Shown here: in pieces, positions 27,289 to 36,510 of the stretch
How the letters are laid out: every line of letters starts with the position of its first letter
Position numbering within the stretch: position 1 is the stretch's first letter
Origin: Clostridium yunnanense
GTDB taxonomy: Bacteria > Bacillota > Clostridia > Clostridiales > Clostridiaceae
DNA: 64,000 nucleotides
Assembly (NCBI RefSeq): GCF_016595795.1
Contig: NZ_JAENHN010000037.1
Span: 1-64,000 of the forward strand
Direction: 5' to 3'
Notes under the pieces: model-generated
Told to the model about the DNA's origin: nothing
Database searches by the model: none
The model's input: only the letters and a program-made list of their open reading frames with translations
Made by a program: the position numbers and the translations under genes

Positions 27289-29035
27289 CTGTTTCCCTCC
27301 TATCATAATTATAGTTAGGATCTTCCTCAGTCCACTTTCTAGCGATCTTTGGCTGTCTAGTAGAATCTAAAGGATTAATACTGTCTACCATTTCTTCCTG
27401 TTTCCATACAGGATATCTTACAATATAATCCTTACTCTTAGAGGTTCTTGGTAATACCGGTGCAAATATCGGCATCCCAAAGGATTTAATATTAACTAAA
27501 TATATCCCAATCAGCATCATAAAACAGGTTATCCCGTAGAATCCAAGCAGGGCTCCCGACGCTATAAACCCAAACCTTATTAGTCTTATTGCGAGTCCTA
27601 AACTGAAACTCGGTATAGCAAAATTACCAAGGCCGGTTATGGCCACAATTATAATAAGTACCGGACTTACTATATTTGCTTGTACTGCCGCCTGACCTAA
27701 AATTAACGCTCCAATAATTCCAAGTGTATTACCAATTATCCCAGGTATTCTGATTCCAGCCTCCCTAATTAACTCAAAGGAAAATTCCATAAGTACCACT
27801 TCTACTATTGTAGGAAAGGGAACATTTTCTTTAGCCTTTACGATAGCAATTAATAAATCTGTTGGTATCATTTCTTGATGAAAATTTGTCATAGCCACAT
27901 ATATACTAGGAAGTAAGGTTGCTATAAACATACCAATTAATCTTACAAATCTTAAAATTGTTCCATAGGGAAACCTCATAAATGCATCCTCTGGACTATG
28001 AAGTAGTGATACGAAATTTATTGGCACAACCTTTGCAAAAGGAGTTCCCTCACATATGATAGCTACTCGCCCTTCCGCTATATGTGATGCCGTTCTATCA
28101 GGGCGCTCAGTTGTAAGTATGGTTGGAATAATAGAAAAAGGATTATCTTCAATAAACTGTTCCAACATACCGTCCCCCGCATTATAATCAGTTTCAATAC
28201 TTTCTATCCTTCTTTTTACTTCATCCACTATTGCAGGATTAGCAAGTCCATTTAGATACATGATGGCACATTGGTTTTTATTTCTTTCTCCCATACTTAA
28301 GAATTCTGTGGTTAAGTTCTCATTCTTAATAATCTTTCTTATTAATGATATATTAACCCTTAGACTTTCATTAAAAGCTTCTTGCGCACCTGTTACTGTT
28401 CCTTCTATAGCTGGTTTTTCTACCCCTCTAGCAGGAAAACCTTTAGTTTCATTAGTCACATAAAAGTTACACCCATTAATATAAAGTACTGTGTTTCCTA
28501 AAAGTATTTCATTGACTACTTCCTTAGGTTTGCTTAATTTTCTAGCTTGGTTAGTTTCAAGTATACTTTCAAGAATATAATCTAGCTGACACTGCTGCTC
28601 TTTTTGCTGAAACTCTTTAATATTCAACAGAGGTCTTAATATAAAGTCATTAACTATCTGCTTATCAGTCATCCCCTCAAGATAAGCAATAAAAGCCATA
28701 TATTTACCTGATATTGTAAATCTTCTAATCACAATATCCCTATTCATCGGTGCATTAAATTTTGAATTAATTAGTTTGATGTTATCTTCAATTGAAGTTG
28801 TTATTGTCTCGTTGTTACCTTTTTGCTCCCCCTCATTGCCAGCTACCTTAGAAGCCTGCTCATTAGTCTTTATATGAATATTACTATTTTTGTCTTTATT
28901 GCTTATATCGTTATTATTGCCTTTACTATCTCTTAGCTCATCAACAGAAGGTATATAAAACTCTTTAATCTGCCTTTTATCTTTATATGATATATAATAT
29001 AAAATTTTATTTAGAAAACTTCTTTTTTTAGCCAT
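27281..29035 (-). CDS. gerKA: GerA-family germinant receptor subunit A
   Basis: A 584-aa spore germination protein. A hydrophilic N-terminal part (1-330), whose residues about 30-75 are low-complexity (Asn, Lys, Asp, Glu), is followed by membrane segments. The family signature PFPTIVEVVLMEFSFELIRE and IPGIIGNTLGIIGALILGQAA is present. First gene of the operon; the RBS (GGTGGG) is weaker than those of the other ger genes. It is presumably expressed in the forespore, but no clear sigma-G promoter could be picked. Confidence 0.95.
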   Translation of the reverse strand: MAKKRSFLNKILYYISYKDKRQIKEFYIPSVDELRDSKGNNNDISNKDKNSNIHIKTNEQASKVAGNEGEQKGNNETITTSIEDNIKLINSKFNAPMNRDIVIRRFTISGKYMAFIAYLEGMTDKQIVNDFILRPLLNIKEFQQKEQQCQLDYILESILETNQARKLSKPKEVVNEILLGNTVLYINGCNFYVTNETKGFPARGVEKPAIEGTVTGAQEAFNESLRVNISLIRKIIKNENLTTEFLSMGERNKNQCAIMYLNGLANPAIVDEVKRRIESIETDYNAGDGMLEQFIEDNPFSIIPTILTTERPDRTASHIAEGRVAIICEGTPFAKVVPINFVSLLHSPEDAFMRFPYGTILRFVRLIGMFIATLLPSIYVAMTNFHQEMIPTDLLIAIVKAKENVPFPTIVEVVLMEFSFELIREAGIRIPGIIGNTLGIIGALILGQAAVQANIVSPVLIIIVAITGLGNFAIPSFSLGLAIRLIRFGFIASGALLGFYGITCFMMLIGIYLVNIKSFGMPIFAPVLPRTSKSKDYIVRYPVWKQEEMVDSINPLDSTRQPKIARKWTEEDPNYNYDRRETDD

Positions 29036-29109
29036 TTATCCCACCACTCTATCACAAGAATTATAATTATATAGTTTACGAAATAAATGGAATTTACTCA
29101 TACAACCAT

Positions 29110-29156
29110 AAAAAACCATACATATAAAGAAGATATCCTTCTAAAGTATGTATGGT
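29110..29156 (-). terminator. Terminator of the bceAB genes
   Basis: ACCATACATA (29115-29124) pairs perfectly with TATGTATGGT (29147-29156); an AGAAGGATATC-like stem may form in the loop. A T-run follows on the minus strand. Confidence 0.65.
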
Positions 29157-29191
29157 CTTAGGTTTTATATTTTTTATAATAAATATTTTTC

Positions 29192-31153
29192 TTATTCCCA
29201 GCTATTTATCTGTCTTATATACATTGATTTTGCAAATAGGTAATAAGCAGTCTGAAGTAATAGGTAAACTCCTACTATTATCATTAAGTATAAACTTAGA
29301 TTTGATTTTAGAATATTGCTTAAGGCTTTTATCGCAAAGCAAGTGTGAATAAATGCAACTGTAAATGGTAGAAAAAACATAACCGCACATTGGGTACTTA
29401 CAATTCTTTTTACTTCACCGATGGACAGTCCCATTTTTTTAAGAGCTATAAATTCTTGCTTATCCTTTTGAACTTCATTAAACAATTTAAAATATAGTAT
29501 GCTTCCTGTAGCTATGAAAAATAATATTGATATAAAAGTTCCAATAAAGAAAAACAAAGACATTCCCTTCATCATTTCTACAACATCGGTTACTCTTTCA
29601 TCAAACTTCTTGCTCATTTCCTTTGGTACTTCTTGTTTAATTTTCAATATAGAATTTGATGACTTCATCCAATTGTTTAGACTATATCCATAGTAAACCT
29701 TTAGTTTTTCATCCTTTAGATATCCTTTAAGTTTGTTAAACTCTTCATCACTTACTACAGCAGTGCTGGCATTTCTTTCATCAGTATTAATTATTCCTCC
29801 ACTTACTTCTTGATTTATCCTCCAAGTAGTTGCTTTTCCTTCTATATTTAGCTTTAATTCTTTCTTATCTACAAACAGCTTTTTTGACTCACCACCGTTT
29901 AAGTTATAGGAGTTTATATATATTTCTCCAGCCTTAAGAGTAATAGTTGATAATTTTCGTTCCTTTGCTAATGCATTATAATCACTATTAGACATAAGGT
30001 TAAAATCCGTTTTATTAGGAAAAGTACTATGTTTTGCTTTTTCTTCTACAGATAAACTTTCATTAACAGCATTTATAAGTACAACTTTATTTTTATATGA
30101 TATTTCCTGTCCACCATCTTTAAGAATTTGTTCTACTCTTTCAGGAGCTATTACCTTATGTGAATTTAACCCCTCTTCAAAAAAACTAAAATCCTGCGGA
30201 AAATTAACCACAATATTTTTCTGTATTACTTTTTGAAAAGAATATACTGTTGCTGAAGCAGTCAAAGTTACAGCCGAAAGTATGGAAACTGCAAATAGTA
30301 TTCTTGAATTATCTCTAAGTTTGTATACTATCTGAGATAAGGTTATCATATTGATACCTTTATAAAATACCTCTTTATTTTTCTGAAGCTTATTTGTAAA
30401 ATACACACTAAATTGTGAGTATAGCATAAAGGTTCCTGCCACTGTAACTATTAATATAGGAAGCATGGTAAATATTATAGCTTGATTTGAAAATACTGCC
30501 ATACCATACCCAATTGCAATAAGAACTATGGATAAAATTGCTTTTGTAGTTGAAAACTTTGGTACAGGCTTTGCAACTCTTGATCCTCTAAGTAGTTCAA
30601 TTATATTGTTATTCTTAATCCTGTAGCAGGATATAAATCCTATACCTTGGAACAACACTAAAAAACATGCTATTGTTAATAATACTGCCTTAACTGATAC
30701 TATTAACGGAAGCTCCTTGTCTAAAATCAAAATTGCTGACACTGCCATAAAAAATAATTTAGAAAACAATATTCCAAAAAGAAGCCCTGTAACTATTGAA
30801 AATATTGCTACTATTAGATTTTCAAACAAAATGTAACTTCTTATCTGTCCTTTAGTAAGACCGAACAAGGATAATAATCCAAATTCTTTTTCCCTGGATT
30901 TTAAGAAGCTTGAAATTGAATAATTAGTAAATACTAAGGTAAATACAAGTATAACAATCTCACAAAGATACATTGCCTCTACTGTTACAGCTCCAATTTG
31001 CCCCATTACTCCAACATTCTTCACCTGAGGATTGAACATAAAGTTAGCAAATATGAAAAATACCATAACCACCAAGGCATTACTTAAATAATACATCACA
31101 AACTTATTTAAGTTTCCCTTAATATTTTTAAAAGCAATACTACGCAAGGTCAT
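29192..31153 (-). CDS. BceB-type ABC transporter permease (antimicrobial-peptide detoxification)
   Basis: A 653-aa FtsX-like permease of the Bce family. It has about ten membrane helices and a large extracellular domain between helices 7 and 8 (about 305-525), the usual peptide-sensing part. The start MTLRSIAFKNIKGNLNKFVM is typical of BceB/VraG proteins. With the ATPase it protects against cell-wall-active peptides such as bacitracin or lantibiotics and signals to the BceS-type kinase. It overlaps the ATPase gene by 14 bp, with the RBS AGGAGG inside that gene. Specificity cannot be read. Confidence 0.92.
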   Translation of the reverse strand: MTLRSIAFKNIKGNLNKFVMYYLSNALVVMVFFIFANFMFNPQVKNVGVMGQIGAVTVEAMYLCEIVILVFTLVFTNYSISSFLKSREKEFGLLSLFGLTKGQIRSYILFENLIVAIFSIVTGLLFGILFSKLFFMAVSAILILDKELPLIVSVKAVLLTIACFLVLFQGIGFISCYRIKNNNIIELLRGSRVAKPVPKFSTTKAILSIVLIAIGYGMAVFSNQAIIFTMLPILIVTVAGTFMLYSQFSVYFTNKLQKNKEVFYKGINMITLSQIVYKLRDNSRILFAVSILSAVTLTASATVYSFQKVIQKNIVVNFPQDFSFFEEGLNSHKVIAPERVEQILKDGGQEISYKNKVVLINAVNESLSVEEKAKHSTFPNKTDFNLMSNSDYNALAKERKLSTITLKAGEIYINSYNLNGGESKKLFVDKKELKLNIEGKATTWRINQEVSGGIINTDERNASTAVVSDEEFNKLKGYLKDEKLKVYYGYSLNNWMKSSNSILKIKQEVPKEMSKKFDERVTDVVEMMKGMSLFFFIGTFISILFFIATGSILYFKLFNEVQKDKQEFIALKKMGLSIGEVKRIVSTQCAVMFFLPFTVAFIHTCFAIKALSNILKSNLSLYLMIIVGVYLLLQTAYYLFAKSMYIRQINSWE

Positions 31154-31907
31154 TATAACGTCCTCCTATAAGTGTAAGTGAGTCCATTATTTCCTTAAAG
31201 AAAGCTTGCCTGTTGCCTCCTCTTACAATCTCTAAAAAAGGTTTTCCATCTTTGATCATTATTATTCTATGACAAAAGCTTGCTGCAAAAGGATCATGAG
31301 TTACCATCATAATAGTTGCTTTCTTTTCCTTGTTTAAATTAGTTAAAGACTCCATAACATCCTGAGAAGCCTTAGAATCAAGATTTCCAGTTGGCTCATC
31401 TGCAAGAATTATAGATGGATTATGAATTAACGCTCTTGCACAAGCTGCTCTTTGTTGCTGACCACCAGAAGTTTCATAAGGCCTTTTATTCAAAATATCC
31501 TTTATATTTAAAAGTTCAGCAATACCCTCCACCTTCTTTTCAATCTCTGAAACCTTAAGTTTATCTAGCACAAGTGGAAGTATTATATTTTCCTTAATAG
31601 ATAAAGAATCCAAGAGATTGAAATCTTGAAATATAAATCCTAATTCTTTTCTTCTAAATAAGGCAGCTTTCTTTTCATCAAGCTTACTAGGATTAACTCC
31701 ATTTATAAGCAGTTCCCCAGAAGATGGAGTATCGATTGTAGCCAGGATATTTAGAAGAGTACTCTTTCCACTTCCTGAAGGTCCCATAACCCCTACAAAC
31801 TCTCCTTCTTCAATATTTATGTTAAACATATCAAGAGCCTTTACCTTTAAGCCTCCTCTTTTATCACCATATATCTTTGTTATATTTTCAGCCTTTAGTA
31901 TAGACAT
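31140..31907 (-). CDS. BceA-type ABC transporter ATPase
   Basis: A 255-aa ATPase: Walker A GPSGSGKST, Q-loop FIFQDFN, signature TSGGQQQRAACARAL, Walker B IILADEPTGNLDS and H-loop VTHD. It is the nucleotide-binding partner of the adjacent permease. A longer in-frame reading upstream runs into repeat element A; the chosen ATG has AAGGAAGGA at 4-5 nt and gives the usual N-terminus MSILKAENITKIYG. A kinase terminator at 32061-32097 separates it from bceRS, so bceAB probably has its own BceR-controlled promoter near or in repeat element A. Confidence 0.94.
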   Translation of the reverse strand: MSILKAENITKIYGDKRGGLKVKALDMFNINIEEGEFVGVMGPSGSGKSTLLNILATIDTPSSGELLINGVNPSKLDEKKAALFRRKELGFIFQDFNLLDSLSIKENIILPLVLDKLKVSEIEKKVEGIAELLNIKDILNKRPYETSGGQQQRAACARALIHNPSIILADEPTGNLDSKASQDVMESLTNLNKEKKATIMMVTHDPFAASFCHRIIMIKDGKPFLEIVRGGNRQAFFKEIMDSLTLIGGRYNDLA

Positions 31908-31930
31908 TATATCCTTCCTTTCAGTTGTTA

Positions 31931-32030
31931 TAGATGTACCACTTCGAACCCCAATCAATTTTTAAAACTCTCACGGCTTCTAGTGAGAGAATTTAAAAAT
32001 AATAAATTTCATCACGAAGTGGTACATCCA
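31931..32030 (+). repeat. ~100-bp inverted-repeat element, copy A (subfamily 1)
   Basis: Terminal arms GATGTACCACTTCG (31933-31946) and CGAAGTGGTACATC (32015-32028) pair perfectly over 14 bp. An inner stem is CTCTCAC/GTGAGAG flanked by TTTTTAAA/TTTAAAAA. It lies between the bceS terminator and bceA, ending about 24 bp before the bceA start codon. Same orientation as copy C. Confidence 0.85.
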
Positions 32031-32060
32031 TGTATTAATTTTCAACTCTATGTACTTATT

Positions 32061-32097
32061 ATAAAAAAAATAGAGAAATCAAGGTATCGATTTCTCT
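32061..32097 (-). terminator. Terminator of the bceRS genes
   Basis: AGAGAAATC (32072-32080) pairs perfectly with GATTTCTCT (32089-32097); a run of eight A (T on the minus strand) follows at 32063-32070. Confidence 0.75.
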
Positions 32098-32211
32098 TTC
32101 AAATAAAATTTTAATCTTACAATATTGAAAGGTTTCTAGTTTTGAAATTTATGCGTCACTCCTCCAAGACTTTGATGAGCTTCACAAAGAATTAATAATC
32201 TTATATAACTT

Positions 32212-33264
32212 TTACAGGTTAAATATATTCTTACCTTTATGGAATACAATAGAGAAGGTAGTTCCGAAACCTTCTGTTGATTTTACAAGCAGTCCATGTC
32301 CTAGGTTATCACAGACTTTCTTTGCGAGATACATACCCATACCTGTGGATTCAGAGGTTTTACGTCCATTTTTACCTGTAAAGAAGGCGTTGAAAACTCT
32401 GCTTAAATCTTCTTTTGGTATGCCAATGCCCTGATCGCTTATAGACAAGGTTGTCTTTGAAGCCTCTTCACTAACCTCAAAGGTAATTAATTTACTTTCT
32501 TCTGAGTCAGATTTAGAATACTTTATAGCATTTATAACTATTTGGTTTATTACAAAATAAATCCACTTTCTATCTGTTTGCACCGATATTTCTTTATTAG
32601 TGTTTATCTTAGGAAATATATGATGTCTTATCATTGATTTTTTATTATCATTAATAACTTCTCTTGCAATAGATATTATGTCAAAACTCTCCACATTAAA
32701 ATCAAGATTAAACCCATTAAGTCTAGCATTGTAAAGCATCATATCAAGACCATGAGCCAGCTTTTCATTTTCTTCAGATATACTTTCAAACACTTCTTTT
32801 TGACCTTCGCTTACTTGTTCTTGAAGTAAAAGATTAATAACAGATACCGGTGTCTTCATCTGATGGACCCATTGATTTACAAAATACATATACTGTTTAT
32901 GTGCTTCCTCATACTTTATTGTCTTATCTCCTGAAAGCTTATAAAGCTTCAATAACACCTTTTTAAACATAGCTTGCTCAAAGTTATTAGGACTACCTAT
33001 ATTAAGTATGTAATCCAAGTCTTTTTCTGAATTAAGTATTGAGTTTAGCTGATTATAAAAACTTTTGTTTCTATAATAATCGTACATTATAAAAATTATA
33101 TAAAAAACTATAGAAACTAAAAAAGCATAAAATATATTATTAATCGGAAATTCCAATCTATTTATTATCAACGTTAAATACATTATAAGGATAATTGCAC
33201 AAGTACTAATAATATAAACTGCAGTATAGGCAATTCTATCCTTAAGAAAACTGCTAAACTTCAT
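32212..33264 (-). CDS. BceS-type intramembrane-sensing histidine kinase
   Basis: A 350-aa kinase with two N-terminal membrane helices (about 10-32 and 38-58) and almost no extracellular loop, as in BceS/GraS kinases. The phospho-acceptor H-box is WVHQMKTPVSVI, followed by the N-box NQIVINAIKYS and the G boxes DQGIGIP and STGMGMYLAKK. It senses transporter activity rather than the peptide directly in characterised systems (family knowledge). It is cotranscribed with the regulator gene 82 bp upstream. Confidence 0.92.
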   Translation of the reverse strand: MKFSSFLKDRIAYTAVYIISTCAIILIMYLTLIINRLEFPINNIFYAFLVSIVFYIIFIMYDYYRNKSFYNQLNSILNSEKDLDYILNIGSPNNFEQAMFKKVLLKLYKLSGDKTIKYEEAHKQYMYFVNQWVHQMKTPVSVINLLLQEQVSEGQKEVFESISEENEKLAHGLDMMLYNARLNGFNLDFNVESFDIISIAREVINDNKKSMIRHHIFPKINTNKEISVQTDRKWIYFVINQIVINAIKYSKSDSEESKLITFEVSEEASKTTLSISDQGIGIPKEDLSRVFNAFFTGKNGRKTSESTGMGMYLAKKVCDNLGHGLLVKSTEGFGTTFSIVFHKGKNIFNL

Positions 33265-33346
33265 CTAAATCACCCGCCTTACATGTTTATGACTCATTTA
33301 ATAATGAACTTATATTTCTAAGTTAAATACTATGATTATCTGAGTA

Positions 33347-34036
33347 TTACCATTCTGCTGTTATTCTATATCCCTGTCCCCTCTTTGTCTCTATTACATC
33401 TTTAATTCCAAGTTCTTCTAATCTTTTTCTTACTCTTGTCATATTCACAGAAAGGGTATTGTCATCAACAAAATCTATATCATTCCACAAAACCTCTAGT
33501 AAGGTTTCTCTTGTAACAATCTTATCTTTATTCTTAACTAATGAATATAATAGCTGAAACTCCTTCTTACTGAGTTCGACTTTTTTTCCCTTATACTCCA
33601 CTATATTTTGATCAATGTATAAAAACAAACCATTTACTTCAAACACATCACTACTGCTGCTTTCAGCATAGCTTCCATAAGCTCTTCTTATAACTCCCTT
33701 TATTTTTGCTAACAGCACATCATAAGAAAAAGGCTTAGTTATGTAGTCATCTCCGCCATTTTCAATAGCCATAACCTGATCCATATCTGAATCCCTAGCT
33801 GATATAAATATAATTGGAACATTTGACACTGTCCTTATATCTCTACACCAGTAAAAACCATCAAACAAGGGAAGGTTTATATCCATAAGAACGACATTAG
33901 GACTATTACTCACAAACTCTGTTTTTATCTTAGAAAAATCCTCTACAAGATAACTTTTATATCCATATCTCTCTAGATGATTTTTGATTAACGAACTTAA
34001 TTTTTTGTCATCTTCAATTATCATTACACTGTACAT
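33347..34036 (-). CDS. BceR-type OmpR-family response regulator
   Basis: A 229-aa regulator: receiver domain with the phospho-acceptor Asp in VVLMDINLPLFDGF (about residue 52) and conserved Thr/Lys positions (FISA, ITKPFSYD). A winged-helix DNA-binding domain follows (about 130-226; VELSKKEFQLLYSLVKNK). With the kinase it should switch on the adjacent bceAB genes. RBS AGGAGG before the ATG. Confidence 0.93.
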   Translation of the reverse strand: MYSVMIIEDDKKLSSLIKNHLERYGYKSYLVEDFSKIKTEFVSNSPNVVLMDINLPLFDGFYWCRDIRTVSNVPIIFISARDSDMDQVMAIENGGDDYITKPFSYDVLLAKIKGVIRRAYGSYAESSSSDVFEVNGLFLYIDQNIVEYKGKKVELSKKEFQLLYSLVKNKDKIVTRETLLEVLWNDIDFVDDNTLSVNMTRVRKRLEELGIKDVIETKRGQGYRITAEW

Positions 34037-34204
34037 GTCAGTACCTCCTGAACTTCTGATACCCTATAAATATAGTTTTATACCATTTTTATTTTAGCAT
34101 ATAATTTACATAAAAGCAGTTTTACAACTTCACTCCTTAATGTAATTATTTCCATAAAATATGGTCAAATATAGTGGATAATAAATATTGTAGTATATAA
34201 ACTT

Positions 34205-34258
34205 AAAACTACTTTAAATCCTCTGGTGTTTTTTGATCAGAGGATTTAAAGTAGTTTT
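34205..34258 (-). terminator. Strong terminator after the GGDEF-EAL gene
   Basis: A perfect 21-bp stem (34205-34225 with 34238-34258, AAAACTACTTTAAATCCTCTG) and 12-nt loop, with A and T at the stem ends so it may act in both directions. It lies 26 bp after the stop codon. Confidence 0.8.
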
Positions 34259-34283
34259 CATTGTTTACCATAAAAACTTCATA

Positions 34284-36296
34284 TCAATTTACTAATGTTA
34301 TGTACTCTTCTAATTCCTTTACTTTCATCGGCTTGCCTATAAAATAACCTTGAATATAATCACATTCAAGTTTTGATAGATGTTTTATTTGAATCTCTTC
34401 CTCTATTCCCTCTGCCACTACTGAAATCCCCAAGTTATGGGCTAGGGATATAATGCTTCCGATGATCTCTACATTTTTGTCTTCATTTAATAGGTCATCT
34501 ATAAAGGATTTATCTATTTTTAATACATCTATAGGAAGCTTTGTTAAGTAGCTTAGCGAAGAATAGCCTGTTCCAAAATCGTCTAAAGCTACACTTACAT
34601 TCATTTCCCTCAACTTCTCTAAAATAATTGTGGTATTCTCAATAGAACTAATCAATATAGATTCTGTGACCTCAATTTCTAAGTACTTAGGGTCTAAATC
34701 TGCGTCTTTTAAAGCAGATTCTATTACTTCAATTATATTAGGAGATTCAAGCTGATTTACTGATAAATTTATTGAAAGTATTGCATCTATGTTATATATA
34801 CTTTGGAGATTTTTAAAACTTTCGCACGCTGTCCTTATGATCCATTCTCCTAAAGAAATAATAATTCCTATTTCTTCTGCAACTGGAATAAAGGTTGCTG
34901 GGCTCACCATTCCAAGTTCTGGTGACTGCCAACGCACTAAAGTCTCAAATCCACGTATCTTGTGTTCCTTAAGGCTATAGATAGGTTGAAAAACTAAAAA
35001 TATTTCATCATTCCATAATGCAGATTTTAGTTTAGTTTCAAAGTTTATTTTATCTAACAATTCCTTTTTCATTGAACTTTCAAAAAATTGTATATTATTT
35101 TTTCCTAACTCTTTCGCCTTATACATTGCTGTGTCAGCATTTTTCACTAATTCCACTTGCTCTATCCCATCTCCAGGAAAAGAAGCTACTCCAAAACTTG
35201 CACTGGACCTTATTTCATTATTTCCTATCATAAAAGGTTTGGCAAATTCTTTTCTAATACCTTCCAAGTATGAATATACTTCCTCATTATCTATATTCCT
35301 ATCAATTATTAAAGCGAATTCATCTCCTCCGATTCTTCCTATTAAATCATCTTTATCAATAAACTTTTTTAATCTATCAGCCGCAGCCTTTACAAATAAA
35401 TCCCCTATGTGATGTCCCATAATATCATTTATTTTTTTAAAGGAATCTATATCAATAAAAACTATGTAAAATGATGTTTCTACATCTTCAGAAAGCTTTA
35501 TTAGTTTATATATTTCTTGTATAATTGTTTTTCTATTTGCCAGATCTGTTATCATATCAAAATGAGCCATATGATATAATTTTTCTTCATTAAACTTCAA
35601 CTTAATATTAGTATCATTTAATTGATTATATCTATAATTAAGTTCTTCATGGGTAGCTGCAATACTATCATACATTTTCTCAAGCTCTTCTCTTTGTTTT
35701 ACTTCTGTCATATACATCTTGTTGATTCTTTTATAATGTGACTGATTTATCACATGAAGAACTGTTGAAATAATTAAAACTAAAAATAATAATATTGTTT
35801 GAAGTATATAATACGTATTTCCAGATTGAAATGAAGTCTTTGATAAAACCAAATAATAGTAGATGCACACTAAAAATGTAGAAAAAATAATATAGTTTAG
35901 CATAACCCTACTAATTCTCGCAGAAGATATAATAATATTAATAGCTGCAATAGTCCATATAGCTGGTCCAATAAAAATATAGGTTCTTATTGCCACAAAA
36001 ATTAGCACCACCGAAAATAATATAGATACCCAGTGAGTAATAATTCTAGTTTTCAATTTTAAATACGGAGTAATAGCAAAGCAAAAACCTAATATTAACA
36101 TTAGTATGCTATCTATTACCGAGCTTTTTAGTTCATGATGCTGAAAAAAGTTAACTATTGAACCTATTATTAAAATAGGTACTCCGTAATAACATCCAAG
36201 ATAATTCTCCATAGCTTCTATTGTATCCATATCGCTAGACTCATTTATCACTTTTATTATTCCTGGAATAGTTTTAGGCATATTTTTTTCTGTCAT
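34284..36296 (-). CDS. Membrane GGDEF-EAL c-di-GMP turnover protein
   Basis: 670 aa. N-terminal part with about six membrane helices (34-185), a short coiled coil (190-240), GGDEF domain (about 245-405, motif GGDEF at 323-327), and EAL domain (about 420-665). The EAL signature reads ETL (451-453), keeping the catalytic Glu; the loop motif DDFGTGYSS (572-580) is intact. Both synthesis and breakdown of c-di-GMP are therefore possible on motif grounds; the net activity is unknown. It may set the c-di-GMP level read by the class II riboswitch at 6.8 kb, though the genes are not linked in an operon. Confidence 0.93.
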   Translation of the reverse strand: MTEKNMPKTIPGIIKVINESSDMDTIEAMENYLGCYYGVPILIIGSIVNFFQHHELKSSVIDSILMLILGFCFAITPYLKLKTRIITHWVSILFSVVLIFVAIRTYIFIGPAIWTIAAINIIISSARISRVMLNYIIFSTFLVCIYYYLVLSKTSFQSGNTYYILQTILLFLVLIISTVLHVINQSHYKRINKMYMTEVKQREELEKMYDSIAATHEELNYRYNQLNDTNIKLKFNEEKLYHMAHFDMITDLANRKTIIQEIYKLIKLSEDVETSFYIVFIDIDSFKKINDIMGHHIGDLFVKAAADRLKKFIDKDDLIGRIGGDEFALIIDRNIDNEEVYSYLEGIRKEFAKPFMIGNNEIRSSASFGVASFPGDGIEQVELVKNADTAMYKAKELGKNNIQFFESSMKKELLDKINFETKLKSALWNDEIFLVFQPIYSLKEHKIRGFETLVRWQSPELGMVSPATFIPVAEEIGIIISLGEWIIRTACESFKNLQSIYNIDAILSINLSVNQLESPNIIEVIESALKDADLDPKYLEIEVTESILISSIENTTIILEKLREMNVSVALDDFGTGYSSLSYLTKLPIDVLKIDKSFIDDLLNEDKNVEIIGSIISLAHNLGISVVAEGIEEEIQIKHLSKLECDYIQGYFIGKPMKVKELEEYITLVN

Positions 36297-36441
36297 ATAA
36301 TCACCTCAAATGTAATAATCAACACTTTTTTACAAATCATCTGCATACTTTTCACTTTAATCTTTTATTTAATTATATTATATTTTACATTAACATTGTA
36401 TAATTTTTTCCTATATAGGAAAGATTTATTTTAAATAGCTA

Positions 36442-36480
36442 GGTGCAATATTAGTTATAAATAATCACTAATATTGCACC
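36442..36480 (-). terminator. Hairpin downstream of the GH43 gene
   Basis: GGTGCAATATTAGT (36442-36455) pairs perfectly with ACTAATATTGCACC (36467-36480), 11-nt loop. A T-rich tail is clearer on the + strand than the minus strand; still the likely transcript end. Confidence 0.55.
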
Positions 36481-36510
36481 CTTATTTTTCTTATATTAAT
36501 AAAGTTCTTC

